Assembly: GCA_963922715.1 (NCBI GenBank) | Contig: CAWUJT010000035.1 | Coordinates: forward strand, 1 to 19,946 | DNA from: CAWUJT01 sp963922715 | GTDB lineage: Bacteria; Pseudomonadota; Alphaproteobacteria; Rhodobacterales; Rhodobacteraceae | Direction: 5' to 3' | DNA length: 19,946 nt | Shown: piece by piece, positions 1 through 8,983 of the stretch | How the letters are laid out: each line of letters begins with the position of its first letter | How positions within the stretch are numbered: position 1 is the first letter of the stretch | Translations under genes and position numbers: made by a program | Notes under the pieces: generated by a model | The model's input: only the letters and a program-made list of their open reading frames with translations | What the model was told of the DNA's origin: nothing | Database searches by the model: none

Positions 1-3000
1 GCGGCGTTGAGGATGTCAGCTCCGGTAGTTACGAGATCTATCAAAACGAGTTCATTATCGTGCGCAATGCCGCTGGATTTACCGGTGATCTCGACCTGGA
101 ATACAGCATTGAAGATACATCCTCTGCCTTTGATACGGGGTTTGCCTTTGGAGAGGTTTTGGACACATACGATGGCACGCAGGAAGGCAGCGAAACCCGC
201 GATCTTCTCATCGGTAATGATCGGGACGAAACCATTCATGGTCATGGTGGTGATGACGATATTTTGGCGGGAGAAGGTCAAAACAGCGTTTCCGGAGGCG
301 CAGGTCATGATCTGATCGAGACTGGCAATGATGATGATGTAATCGACGGCGGCCAAGACGATGACACAATCACAGCCTTTGGTGGCGATGACTACATCAT
401 TGGCGGTGCAGGGGCCGATAGCATTGACGGTGGAGGCGGTTTTGACACTGTCGATCTCTCCGCATCCAATATCGGGGTGCGGGCAGGTTTAGACACCCGC
501 CTTGGCCAAGGTGGCCATGCAGAGGGCGATGTCTACACTAATATCGAGGCGCTGATTGGCAGTAGCTATGCCGATACTTTGTCAGGCGATGATGCCGACA
601 ACACGCTACAAGGCTTGTCTGGCAATGACCGACTGAGCGGCAATGACGGCGCGGATAGGCTCGAAGGTGGTTTGGGCGACGATGTGTTTGAAGGCGGTGA
701 CGGTGCTGACACTATAGATGGTGGTGAAGGATCAGACACGGCAGATTACTTTCTGTCGTCGAATACAGCCGGTATTACGGTCAACCTGCGTGATGGAATT
801 GCGTCAGGCGAAGAGGCCGATGGCGATGTCTTGATCTCGATCGAAAACGTGGTTGGGACGGATTTTGCCGATGATATCACAGGCGATGAGGAGGCGAATA
901 TTCTCTTTGGTGGGCGGGGCGCTGATACCCTGATCGGCCTGGATGGCGATGACATCTTGCGCGGTGGGGCAGGTGCAGATCATCTCTTTGGTGGCGCAGG
1001 GATTGATATCGCCGATTACACGCTCTCGGTGAGTGGCGTCTCTGTGAACCTGGCCGATGGCGCTGCGGGCGGTGGTGATGCCGCAGGCGATGTCTTTGAC
1101 GATATTGAGATTGTCAGCGGCTCTTACCACGATGACACGATCATTGGGGATGCGGGCGACAATATCATTCGGGGCAATTATGGCGCAGATGTTATTGACG
1201 GGGGCGCAGGCTTTGACACAGCCGATTATTCAAAGGCCACAGAAGGCGTTCATGTTGACTTGGCTTCGGGGCAGGGCCTTGCCGGGGAAGCTCAGGGTGA
1301 TCTTCTGAGCAATATAGAAAAACTTGTCGGATCGAATTATGCAGATTATTTGACCGGTTCCACAGCGGATGAGGTCTTTGATGGCGGCCGCGGCAATGAT
1401 ACCGCCACAGGGGGGGCAGGCTCGGATACGTATCTCATTGGCTTTGGCAGCGCCCAGGATGAAATTATCGAGATCGGTACAGAAGACGATACCGACCGTA
1501 TCGTTTTTGCACCGGATTTAGCTACCAAGGATGTTTCAGTCAGACAAGAAAACAACGATCTGATCGTTGAACTCGAAAGCGGGGGTGGGGTGATCTACGA
1601 CACCGTGACAGTGCGTGATCATTTCTTGGGTTCTGGGACAGGGATTGAAGAAATTGTATTTGTCGACGGGACGGTTTGGGACCGCGACACGATCCAAAGT
1701 CTTCTGCGCGTCGGAAGTTTTAACGCTCAGGATGATTTGATCCGCAACCAATATGAAGACGAATTGGTTGTGATCGACCCCAGTGTTTTGTTTGAGAATG
1801 ACGCAACCGAAGGTGTCGAAAGGCTGACGCTTGTCTCCGTCACTGGCCTTAACGGCGCCACCGCTTCGGTAAATGAAGACGGGTTGATCGAATTTTTTGG
1901 ACCACAAGACTTTAACGGCGATGCCTTCTTTGAATATACGGTCCAGGACGAATTTGGACGTCAGTCGACGGCCGAGGTTGAGGTCAATCTCTTACCTGTG
2001 AATGATGCGCCTGTCGCGGCAGATGATGTTGGTTTTGTCGGGTACGAAGATCAAATCCTTGAAATTCTTGTTGCGGATTTGATCGCGAATGATTCAGATA
2101 TTGATGGCGATAGTCTTTTCATCAGCGATATAAGTGATCTTATAAGTTCAGACGGTAGCAACATCACATATGGCAAAGCATTTGTCTCTGGAAACACAGT
2201 AAGGTTTGAACCAAACGTTGATTATTTCGGTTCTGCGGGGTTCACTTACACGCTTTCAGATGGAAACGGTGGAACTGATACCGCGACGGTTGAGCTCTTT
2301 ATCGAGCCTGTGAATGATGCGCCGCGTTCTGGCTCTGACAAAAAACAAGTGCGGTTGACGCAATCGGCGACGTTCACAGTAGAAGAATTGCTGAGCAACG
2401 ATTATGACCCCGAAGGTGATGCAATTACCTTTTTAGGTGTCCATTCACCTGATGGCGGTGAGTTAAGTTATGATGGTCAAGAGGGATCTGTCATCACATT
2501 CACGCCCGATGCGCTTGGTGACTCCTTCTTCACCTATGATGTGATCGACAGCAAAGGGGCAACAGCAAGCCATGTGGTCACAATCAAGACCATCCCGCTC
2601 AACGATCCACCAACAGCGCGCGATGACAGTTTTGATATTTTTGAAGACGAGGTGTTGATCATTGACCCGGCCGATCTCTTGGCCAATGACAGTGATCCAA
2701 ATGGGGATACTTTAACAGTGACTGGGTTGGATCCTTTCCCAACAAACGGTTCCGTTGAGTTTCTGGAAGATGGGCGGATTGCCTTTACACCCCGGTCTGA
2801 TTTCAACGGTAATGCCGGGTTTGAGTATGAGATCTCCGATGGCGAGGGCGGCACAGACATAGGTTATGTCTCTATTTCAATTGCTCCGCGCAATGATGGC
2901 CCGATCCTCTTTGATGATGTGGCTTATCAATTTGAGGACGTTTTGAATATCCTCTTGCCAGGCGAGGCCTTTGGCAACGATATCGAGCCCGATGGCGATG

Positions 3001-6000
3001 TGATTTTCTTTGATGAAACAACATTTGTCGGTATCGTTACGGGCAATCGGATCGTCGATGAAGGTGTTTCTTTCGCGGATGCGATGACATCACAAGGACT
3101 TGTGGCCTCCGCGATGCTCGCAGATGGCGAACCACTTCCCGAAGGTTTGATTTTTGATCCGTCACAAGTAGCCTTCTATATCACAGAGCTTGAAGCAGAT
3201 GAAGACGGTTCCGAACCCCCCGACTTTTATGATATTGACATAACAATCATCGATCCTGCCTCTGGCGAAGCTTTCGTGGATCGTGTGCGTTTGACCCCCG
3301 ATGAAATCGGTTTGAATGGCGTAAAACGGTATTTTTATGGCAGCGATCTTGAGGTTATTTCTGCTCAAAGCGGATCTTTCGTAATCAGCCACCCCAATGG
3401 CGATGCACTTCCAGCAGGGTGGTTGTTTGATAGTGCAACAAACACATTGTCGATAGATCCAGATTTTGACTTTGGCGATGTTTCTCAACCTCAAGATATC
3501 CGGCTTTCTTATGTGCGCGATGAATTGGCACCAGAGGACTTCGACAGCACGTACGCCTATGAAGCCGAATTTGCCTTTAATATCTCCCTTGCACCAAATG
3601 CGAACCAAGCAGTCTTCGATGAGCTCAAAGTTCTATTAGATGACGTTGAACTTATTGACGGGTCTGGATTGATTGTCCTGGAGGAAGCGACTCTGACTGC
3701 CTTTGAGCAATTGAACAGCGCAGGTTCTGAACCGACCCTGGTTACGGATATCACACCTCGCGATCAGGATGTCTCTTTGTTGGGTCAAGGGTATACCATC
3801 AAGACAGTTGAACAAGAAGATGGCGCGGCCCTGCCGTCTTGGCTGACTTATGACGCTGATCGTCAAGAATTCTTTGGTGTAATGCCAGAAAATCAGTCCG
3901 ATCCGATCACGATTAGACTGACATATGCTGATGCCGCGCAGAATGTTATGCACAATCAAACAATCACGTTTGAACCAAGTGACGCTGCCGCGCTTGTTTC
4001 CGGCATATCTGTGACGCCTGATCTGGTGGTAATTGATGCCGATGCCTATGGCGATGTTCCAGCCGCCGGAGCGCCGTATGGTTTCACGGTGACAGCACAG
4101 CTTCAAGGTCAACGTCCGTTGCCCGAGTGGTTGGATTTCAATGCCGAGACAGTCGCATTGGAAATGTCCGGTATTCCACCAGCAGAGGATGCAGTGCCAG
4201 CTCGCGTTCAATTTGTATTCACGTCGAATGCGGTGTCTGATCCGGCGACAGACTTCAATGATTTCAAGCTTGAGTTCATGATTGATCCAACACTTGGGGT
4301 GGATCCAAGCGTGAATGAGGCCCTTCAGACAACAGATTATTTCGCCAACAAAGGGCAGTTTGCCGTTTCCCTTGCGGATGCGACATCCATAACCGCGACA
4401 CAGGAAAATTTCACACCACTCCCTGAGTGGCTGCACTTTGATCCAGACACGCTTAGCTTCATAGGCCAAGCGCCGAAAGGCTATGTTGGCTCCGTCCCTG
4501 TCCGCATCAATATCGATGGACCTCAGCCCTTTAGCATCATTCAGCATATTGTGATTGATGATGGTTATACGATCACCCCGAGTGAGAATTTCTCGGTCAC
4601 GAATGATGGTGAGTATGTCTATCTTGATGCACAGGAAGATTTCGTTGGCACCTATGCGTTTGATTACACCGCTGTGGATGAGAAAGGCGCAGTATCTGAA
4701 GACAGTGCCCGTGTCTTTATGAATGTCGAAGCCTCTGCCGAGAAACCGGACGCTGTTGCAGACGTATTCTATGGAACTGAAAACGAAGTGGTTCACTTTA
4801 CCTTAGATGAACTGCTGGTAAATGACTTTGATCGTGATGGCCATGATTTCCGCCTCATCAGTATTGATGCACCGCGCTATGCCGGCAGTGATTATGAATA
4901 TATTGTCGATATCTTTGATCACATCACGCCTGTTGAAGATGCAACCTATGAAGTAATGCTTTCGGATGGTTCAGAACTGCCCGATTGGATCGACTTTAAT
5001 ACTGAGAGTGGGTTGTTGACCGTGGTGGTCCCGCAGGAACCAGATGAAGGTCCGAACCCTGACGAAGAAATCACCTTTAAAGTGGTTCAAACACTGCCAG
5101 CAGAAGTCAATGACGCGGATGCCTCGGAAGAGTTCAATGCATTGGTTGAAGCTGCCGAAAATGGTGGCTCACGGACCTTCTCCCTGGATGCGAAAGAGTA
5201 CTTTACCCATGAAGAGGGGGCGACTTATACCGCCACATTGGCGGATGGATCGTTGATCCGCGCTTGGATGTCGATGGATGCAGAGACCGGTATACTGACC
5301 GGAGAAATCCCAGAAGGGTTCACGGATCAACCGGGTATTCTGTTCATGCAAACGCTTGTGCCTGTTGAAAACGACGTCACCTTCTCAGAAGCCTTCTATG
5401 ATGGCGCTTTGATCACGCATCTCAATGAAGTTGTGATTGATGGGGCGGTGGAATTTGCCATGGTTGAGGCAGGCGATGTATTTTCCGCCGAATTGGCCAA
5501 TGGCGATGCGTTGCCGGAATGGATGGTGCTGGATACAGCCACTGGTCAGATTACGGCTCAGGTTCCTCTGGATATCTTAGAGACATATAACATCACCTTC
5601 ACAAAATCCGATTTGGCGGAAGGTGTTGAAACGGCAAATGTTGAGGTCTTTTTGGACGGCAATGAGGGTGTCACCTTCGACTATATTCCCGAGCAAGATA
5701 TGAACGGGGATATTGAAATTGAATATACGATCACAGATGACTTTGCAGAGGCAGTTCAGGGCGAAAATACAGGACTTGTGACGATCTCCTTGGCACCAAT
5801 AAATTCTGCACCTGTTGCCAGAGATGACGTATTCTTTGGCCAAGAAGACACCCCGCTTTTCTTCACCGTCGAGGAAATCCTGCAAAATGACACCGATGCC
5901 GATGGCGATATATTGTCGATCGAGATCGGCGATGTCTCCAATGGTGTTCTTGAAGAAGAGGACGGCGTTTACACCTTCATACCCGATCTGAATTATGCGG

Positions 6001-8954
6001 GCACGACCACGATTGAGTATGAACTCTCCGATGGGAATGGTAAAACCGATATCGGGACGATTGAGTTGCATATCGCCAGCACGAATGTGGCGCCGGTCAC
6101 ATCAAATCTAAGCTATTCGGGAACAGAAGATACGCCTATTGAGATCTTGATAGATGATATCTTGGCTCAAGTGAGCGATGTGAATTCTGAAGACACTCTG
6201 CAGCTTTTGAGCATCACCCCCAATTCCGTCTCTGCCAGTGCCAGCCAAACACAGAACGGTTCTTGGCTGATTACGCCAAATGATGATTTCAACGGGGAAG
6301 TGACATTTTCTTACGCAGTGAGTGATGGGCGACTCACATCCATGGGCGAGATATCTATTGATTTTGCACCTGTAAATGACGGACCAAAAGTTTATGACGA
6401 TGGGCCGTACGAGGTTTATGAAGACCAAGTTCTGAGGATCCCTTTGGCGACGTTGATGGCCAATGATGTTGATATCGAAGGCGATGCGTTCTCAATTGTT
6501 TCAATTTATGATGGTCAAAATGGTACAGCTGACCTTGATGGGGATCACGCTGTCTTCACGCCGCGCTTTGATTATTTCGGCAATGCCGGGTTCAAATATA
6601 TCGCGGAAGATGAATTCGGGGCACAATCCATCGGCACGGTCAATGTCACTGTTCTGCCCGTCGATGACGTCCCTGTGATTGGCGCGGATCCGACCCTGAC
6701 GATGGATGAAGACAAGACTTTGATCATTGATGGTAATCTCTTGATTGCCAACGATACTGACCCGGATAATGGGGTTTTAACATTAGGCGGTGTGTTTGGT
6801 GACAATCTGACCGACCTTGGCAATGGGGTTTATGAGTTCACACCTGACGCGGATGCAAACGGTCGCTTCAATTTCACCTATGCGGTCGTCAATCAATATG
6901 GCGTCTCCAGCACGGGTACATTCTTTGTCGATGTTCTGCCGATCAATGATGCCCCGGTGGCCAACGATGACGCCTATACAAGTCCAGAAGACCTGGAATT
7001 TGAATTTCTCATCAGTGACTTGCTTGGAAATGATGTTGATGTTGATGGCGATACGCTTCAGGTGACCAGCCTGGAGGCATCACCAGGGCTACAGGTTGTC
7101 AACAATGGTGATGGAACTTTGACGGTTACACCGGATGCGAACTTTGTAGGCGAGACAGGCTTTAACTACACTGTCAGTGATGGCAACGGTGAGTCAGATA
7201 CCGGCTATGTGACCATCACACTCACGGACGTGAATGATGCGCCTGTGATCGCCCCGCTTGATGATTTGCTTGTCACAGAAGACGAGACTTTCTTGTTGCA
7301 GATCCCAACCTCTGCCATTGCAGATATAGATGGAAATCCACTGACAATTGATCTGACGCGTTCAGGCGGCATTGAACTGCCGGAGTGGGTGGATTTTGAC
7401 CCTGAAACATTGACAGTTTCTGGCATGCCTCCGCAGGATTTCAATGGCACAATTGCGCTGGAACTTTCCGTTTCAGACGGACAAAAGACCACAATTGCGC
7501 CAATCAATCTGGTTGTTGCTCCGGTCAACGATGCCCCACGCATCCTAGCACCGTTGTCGGATCGTTTAGCGACAGAGGATCAACCCTTCAGCATTCAATT
7601 GGACGCAAATTTCTTTGACGATGTGGATGGCGATCCGCTGACATATGATCTGAAATCAGCCGATGGATCTGCTTTGCCAGAGTGGATTGCATTTGATCCA
7701 GAGACATTGACATTTTCTGGCACACCAGAAGAGAATTTTGCTGGTAATGTCGCTTTGCGGCTTTATGTCTCTGACGGCTCCGAAACGGTGTCTGATGACT
7801 TCAACTTGATCGTGACACCTGTGGATGATGCGCCTGAACTGGTAAGGGAATTGTCAGACCGGGCAACTGATGAGGACGGCAACACAATTGTCACAGGATT
7901 AGCTTTCGTTGTTGCCGCAGAACTAGATGCCTTCCAAGATCCCGATGGGGATGTGCTGCAATTTGCAGCGACACGATCAGATGGATCGCCGCTACCAAGC
8001 TGGTTGGAGTTCGACGGCACCAATTTTTATGGTATGGCCCCTAAATCCGAAGCGGGAGACCACGAGATCACGCTTTATGCGTCAGATGGCACAACGGAGG
8101 TGTCCGATACGTTTGTGATAACTCTGGAAGAGCGGAACTCTGCGCCCGTTGCCAATGACGATGGCCCGTTTGATGTTAACATTGTCAATCGTTTAGCGAT
8201 CGACGCTGAAGTTCTACTGGCCAATGATAGTGACTTCGATGGGGATACATTGGCCATTACAGGCGTTCAAGATGGTATCGGCGGCACAGTGACTTATGAT
8301 GGTGAACAGGTTGTCTATAAACCTTTCTTGAGTTTTAAAGGGGAAGATCAATTTACCTATACAATCTCTGATGGTGAGGATACTGCCACAGCAACGGTAA
8401 CAGTCAATGTTATCAACGCTTTCGACAGAACACGTATTGACGATGATGGCAGCAATGGTATGTGGGCCAGTCGCAATTACTATAGTGATTTGATGTCAGG
8501 CGAAGGTGGTGCGGACCGTCTGATGGGCCGACGCGGGGATGACGCACTCTTTGGTGGTCAAGGTAACGATACTGTCGTGGGCGGTCATGGCGATGACACC
8601 TTGGATGGCGGTGAGGACAATGATTTCCTCAAAGGTGGATATGGACGGGATATACTCAATGGTGGTGCAGGAGACGATGTGCTCACGGGGGGAAGGGGCG
8701 TTGATACCTTTATGTACAACGGCGGGTATGATGTTATTACCGATTTCCAAGTAAGCCGACAGGGCTACAGGAAGTTTTTCGAGGGCGATAAGATCACTAT
8801 TAGTATTGATGGTGTGGACAGTTTCGAAGCGCTCATGGCGCTTGGTCAAGAGACAGAAGGAGGTGTCTTGTTCGACTTTGGCGATCAAGATGCGCTCTTC
8901 CTCAAAAACACCCAGCTGGCTGCCCTGGACGAGGATCAATTCTCGTTCTATTGA
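1..8954 (+). CDS. Giant RTX / cadherin-like repeat protein, type I-secreted adhesin candidate (5' partial)
   Basis: The frame is open from nt 3 to the TGA at 8952-8954 with no stop, so the gene begins upstream of the window. In order it shows an N-proximal RTX nonapeptide block (201-1434), a haemolysin-type calcium-binding-related segment (about 1420-1714), cadherin-like tandem-95 units of ~95 residues punctuated by VNDAP-type linkers (1722-8420), two arrays of CADG/putative-Ig-like domains with LPEW-type motifs, and a C-terminal RTX block (8496-8711). A serralysin-type tail follows, ending in acidic then aromatic residues (DEDQFSFY). Proteins of this family bind Ca2+ outside the cell and often act in adhesion or biofilm formation; that role here is inferred. 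The next two genes encode a PrtD-type ABC exporter and an HlyD-type adaptor, which fits C-terminal-signal export without cleavage. The N-terminus is outside the window, so a retention domain cannot be judged. Confidence 0.93.
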   Translation, partial: GVEDVSSGSYEIYQNEFIIVRNAAGFTGDLDLEYSIEDTSSAFDTGFAFGEVLDTYDGTQEGSETRDLLIGNDRDETIHGHGGDDDILAGEGQNSVSGGAGHDLIETGNDDDVIDGGQDDDTITAFGGDDYIIGGAGADSIDGGGGFDTVDLSASNIGVRAGLDTRLGQGGHAEGDVYTNIEALIGSSYADTLSGDDADNTLQGLSGNDRLSGNDGADRLEGGLGDDVFEGGDGADTIDGGEGSDTADYFLSSNTAGITVNLRDGIASGEEADGDVLISIENVVGTDFADDITGDEEANILFGGRGADTLIGLDGDDILRGGAGADHLFGGAGIDIADYTLSVSGVSVNLADGAAGGGDAAGDVFDDIEIVSGSYHDDTIIGDAGDNIIRGNYGADVIDGGAGFDTADYSKATEGVHVDLASGQGLAGEAQGDLLSNIEKLVGSNYADYLTGSTADEVFDGGRGNDTATGGAGSDTYLIGFGSAQDEIIEIGTEDDTDRIVFAPDLATKDVSVRQENNDLIVELESGGGVIYDTVTVRDHFLGSGTGIEEIVFVDGTVWDRDTIQSLLRVGSFNAQDDLIRNQYEDELVVIDPSVLFENDATEGVERLTLVSVTGLNGATASVNEDGLIEFFGPQDFNGDAFFEYTVQDEFGRQSTAEVEVNLLPVNDAPVAADDVGFVGYEDQILEILVADLIANDSDIDGDSLFISDISDLISSDGSNITYGKAFVSGNTVRFEPNVDYFGSAGFTYTLSDGNGGTDTATVELFIEPVNDAPRSGSDKKQVRLTQSATFTVEELLSNDYDPEGDAITFLGVHSPDGGELSYDGQEGSVITFTPDALGDSFFTYDVIDSKGATASHVVTIKTIPLNDPPTARDDSFDIFEDEVLIIDPADLLANDSDPNGDTLTVTGLDPFPTNGSVEFLEDGRIAFTPRSDFNGNAGFEYEISDGEGGTDIGYVSISIAPRNDGPILFDDVAYQFEDVLNILLPGEAFGNDIEPDGDVIFFDETTFVGIVTGNRIVDEGVSFADAMTSQGLVASAMLADGEPLPEGLIFDPSQVAFYITELEADEDGSEPPDFYDIDITIIDPASGEAFVDRVRLTPDEIGLNGVKRYFYGSDLEVISAQSGSFVISHPNGDALPAGWLFDSATNTLSIDPDFDFGDVSQPQDIRLSYVRDELAPEDFDSTYAYEAEFAFNISLAPNANQAVFDELKVLLDDVELIDGSGLIVLEEATLTAFEQLNSAGSEPTLVTDITPRDQDVSLLGQGYTIKTVEQEDGAALPSWLTYDADRQEFFGVMPENQSDPITIRLTYADAAQNVMHNQTITFEPSDAAALVSGISVTPDLVVIDADAYGDVPAAGAPYGFTVTAQLQGQRPLPEWLDFNAETVALEMSGIPPAEDAVPARVQFVFTSNAVSDPATDFNDFKLEFMIDPTLGVDPSVNEALQTTDYFANKGQFAVSLADATSITATQENFTPLPEWLHFDPDTLSFIGQAPKGYVGSVPVRINIDGPQPFSIIQHIVIDDGYTITPSENFSVTNDGEYVYLDAQEDFVGTYAFDYTAVDEKGAVSEDSARVFMNVEASAEKPDAVADVFYGTENEVVHFTLDELLVNDFDRDGHDFRLISIDAPRYAGSDYEYIVDIFDHITPVEDATYEVMLSDGSELPDWIDFNTESGLLTVVVPQEPDEGPNPDEEITFKVVQTLPAEVNDADASEEFNALVEAAENGGSRTFSLDAKEYFTHEEGATYTATLADGSLIRAWMSMDAETGILTGEIPEGFTDQPGILFMQTLVPVENDVTFSEAFYDGALITHLNEVVIDGAVEFAMVEAGDVFSAELANGDALPEWMVLDTATGQITAQVPLDILETYNITFTKSDLAEGVETANVEVFLDGNEGVTFDYIPEQDMNGDIEIEYTITDDFAEAVQGENTGLVTISLAPINSAPVARDDVFFGQEDTPLFFTVEEILQNDTDADGDILSIEIGDVSNGVLEEEDGVYTFIPDLNYAGTTTIEYELSDGNGKTDIGTIELHIASTNVAPVTSNLSYSGTEDTPIEILIDDILAQVSDVNSEDTLQLLSITPNSVSASASQTQNGSWLITPNDDFNGEVTFSYAVSDGRLTSMGEISIDFAPVNDGPKVYDDGPYEVYEDQVLRIPLATLMANDVDIEGDAFSIVSIYDGQNGTADLDGDHAVFTPRFDYFGNAGFKYIAEDEFGAQSIGTVNVTVLPVDDVPVIGADPTLTMDEDKTLIIDGNLLIANDTDPDNGVLTLGGVFGDNLTDLGNGVYEFTPDADANGRFNFTYAVVNQYGVSSTGTFFVDVLPINDAPVANDDAYTSPEDLEFEFLISDLLGNDVDVDGDTLQVTSLEASPGLQVVNNGDGTLTVTPDANFVGETGFNYTVSDGNGESDTGYVTITLTDVNDAPVIAPLDDLLVTEDETFLLQIPTSAIADIDGNPLTIDLTRSGGIELPEWVDFDPETLTVSGMPPQDFNGTIALELSVSDGQKTTIAPINLVVAPVNDAPRILAPLSDRLATEDQPFSIQLDANFFDDVDGDPLTYDLKSADGSALPEWIAFDPETLTFSGTPEENFAGNVALRLYVSDGSETVSDDFNLIVTPVDDAPELVRELSDRATDEDGNTIVTGLAFVVAAELDAFQDPDGDVLQFAATRSDGSPLPSWLEFDGTNFYGMAPKSEAGDHEITLYASDGTTEVSDTFVITLEERNSAPVANDDGPFDVNIVNRLAIDAEVLLANDSDFDGDTLAITGVQDGIGGTVTYDGEQVVYKPFLSFKGEDQFTYTISDGEDTATATVTVNVINAFDRTRIDDDGSNGMWASRNYYSDLMSGEGGADRLMGRRGDDALFGGQGNDTVVGGHGDDTLDGGEDNDFLKGGYGRDILNGGAGDDVLTGGRGVDTFMYNGGYDVITDFQVSRQGYRKFFEGDKITISIDGVDSFEALMALGQETEGGVLFDFGDQDALFLKNTQLAALDEDQFSFY
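201..1434 (+). repeat. N-proximal RTX block with four higher-order modules
   Basis: This part of the giant protein encodes GGxGxDxLx-type RTX nonapeptides, known to form Ca2+-loaded beta-rolls. They are interrupted four times by a ~45-residue non-RTX segment of the form D-x-A-D-Y ... V-N-L ... G-D ... I-E ... G-S ... D-x-L-x-G. The segments start near nt 446, 732, 1002 and 1211. The four are clearly homologous to each other, so the block is a tandem of larger modules rather than a plain nonapeptide run. Confidence 0.85.
1420..1714 (+). other. Haemolysin-type calcium-binding-related (HCBP-like) segment
   Basis: Directly after the N-proximal RTX block the protein runs through GSDTYLIGFG, DDTDRIVF, a strand reading LIVELESGG, then VRDHF and GIEEIVFVDGTVW. 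This order matches the haemolysin-type calcium-binding-related domain that often closes RTX blocks in large secreted proteins. The assignment is by recognition of the motif order only. Confidence 0.6.
1722..2888 (+). repeat. First run of tandem-95 cadherin-like domains
   Basis: Four units of about 96-104 residues are seen. They are marked by linkers at nt 1998 (VNDAP), 2310 (VNDAP), 2598 (LNDPP) and 2889 (RNDGP). Each unit carries an ED motif, an LL-x-ND-x-D-x-DGD stretch and a later FTP..DF-G...F-Y...DG half. This is the pattern of tandem-95/cadherin-like repeats in large bacterial surface proteins, which bind Ca2+ between domains. Confidence 0.85.
3040..4560 (+). repeat. CADG/putative-Ig-like array 1, nested in a tandem-95 unit
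   Basis: Five copies of a degenerate motif of the type LP-x-W-L-x-F-D-x-x-T-x-x-F-x-G lie near nt 3133, 3405, 3828, 4111 and 4416. The motif belongs to dystroglycan-type cadherin-like/putative Ig domains. The array lies between the first half of a tandem-95 unit (2889 to about 3035) and its second half (about 4563-4733), which stretches that unit to about 615 residues instead of ~95. Confidence 0.65.
4890..5660 (+). repeat. CADG/putative-Ig-like array 2, nested in a tandem-95 unit
   Basis: Three copies of the LPxW-type motif occur near nt 4974 (LPDWIDFNTESG), 5250 (a diverged IRAWMSMDAETG) and 5508 (LPEWMVLDTATG). As with array 1, they separate the first half of a tandem-95 unit (4734-4890) from its second half (5662-5798). 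The unit is about 355 residues long instead of ~95. Confidence 0.65.
5799..8420 (+). repeat. Second run of tandem-95 domains with three CADG-type units
   Basis: Linkers at nt 5799, 6081, 6372, 6660, 6942, 7230, 7524, 7821 and 8133 are spaced 94-104 residues apart. The units from 7230 to 8133 are of the LPEW...FDPETL...G type (motifs near 7374, 7671 and 7986), so here CADG-like domains alternate in series with linkers instead of being nested. The last unit (8133-8420) returns to the cadherin-like type and leads into the C-terminal RTX block. Confidence 0.8.
8496..8711 (+). repeat. C-terminal RTX nonapeptide block
   Basis: About eight consecutive RTX nonapeptides (GGQGNDTVV, GGHGDDTLD, GGYGRDILN, GGAGDDVLT and others) end in GVDTFMYNGG...DVITDF. 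The last part is the usual junction to the C-terminal secretion module of serralysin-type and related type I substrates. Together with the tail to 8954 it is the expected export signal. Confidence 0.88.
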
Positions 8955-8983
8955 GTGTAGCGATAAAATTCTGAGGCGCTGAG

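Noticed and set aside
60..62. GTG as the start of the giant RTX gene
   Set aside because: The frame is open from nt 3, and the residues before the GTG continue a cadherin-like unit ending (GDLDLEYSIED follows). The gene extends upstream of the window.
3636..4796. 386-codon minus-strand frame inside the giant gene
   Set aside because: It is rich in Cys, Ile and Arg with no domain, and lies fully antisense to clear repeat-domain coding DNA. It is a shadow frame of the Asp/Gly-rich sense strand.
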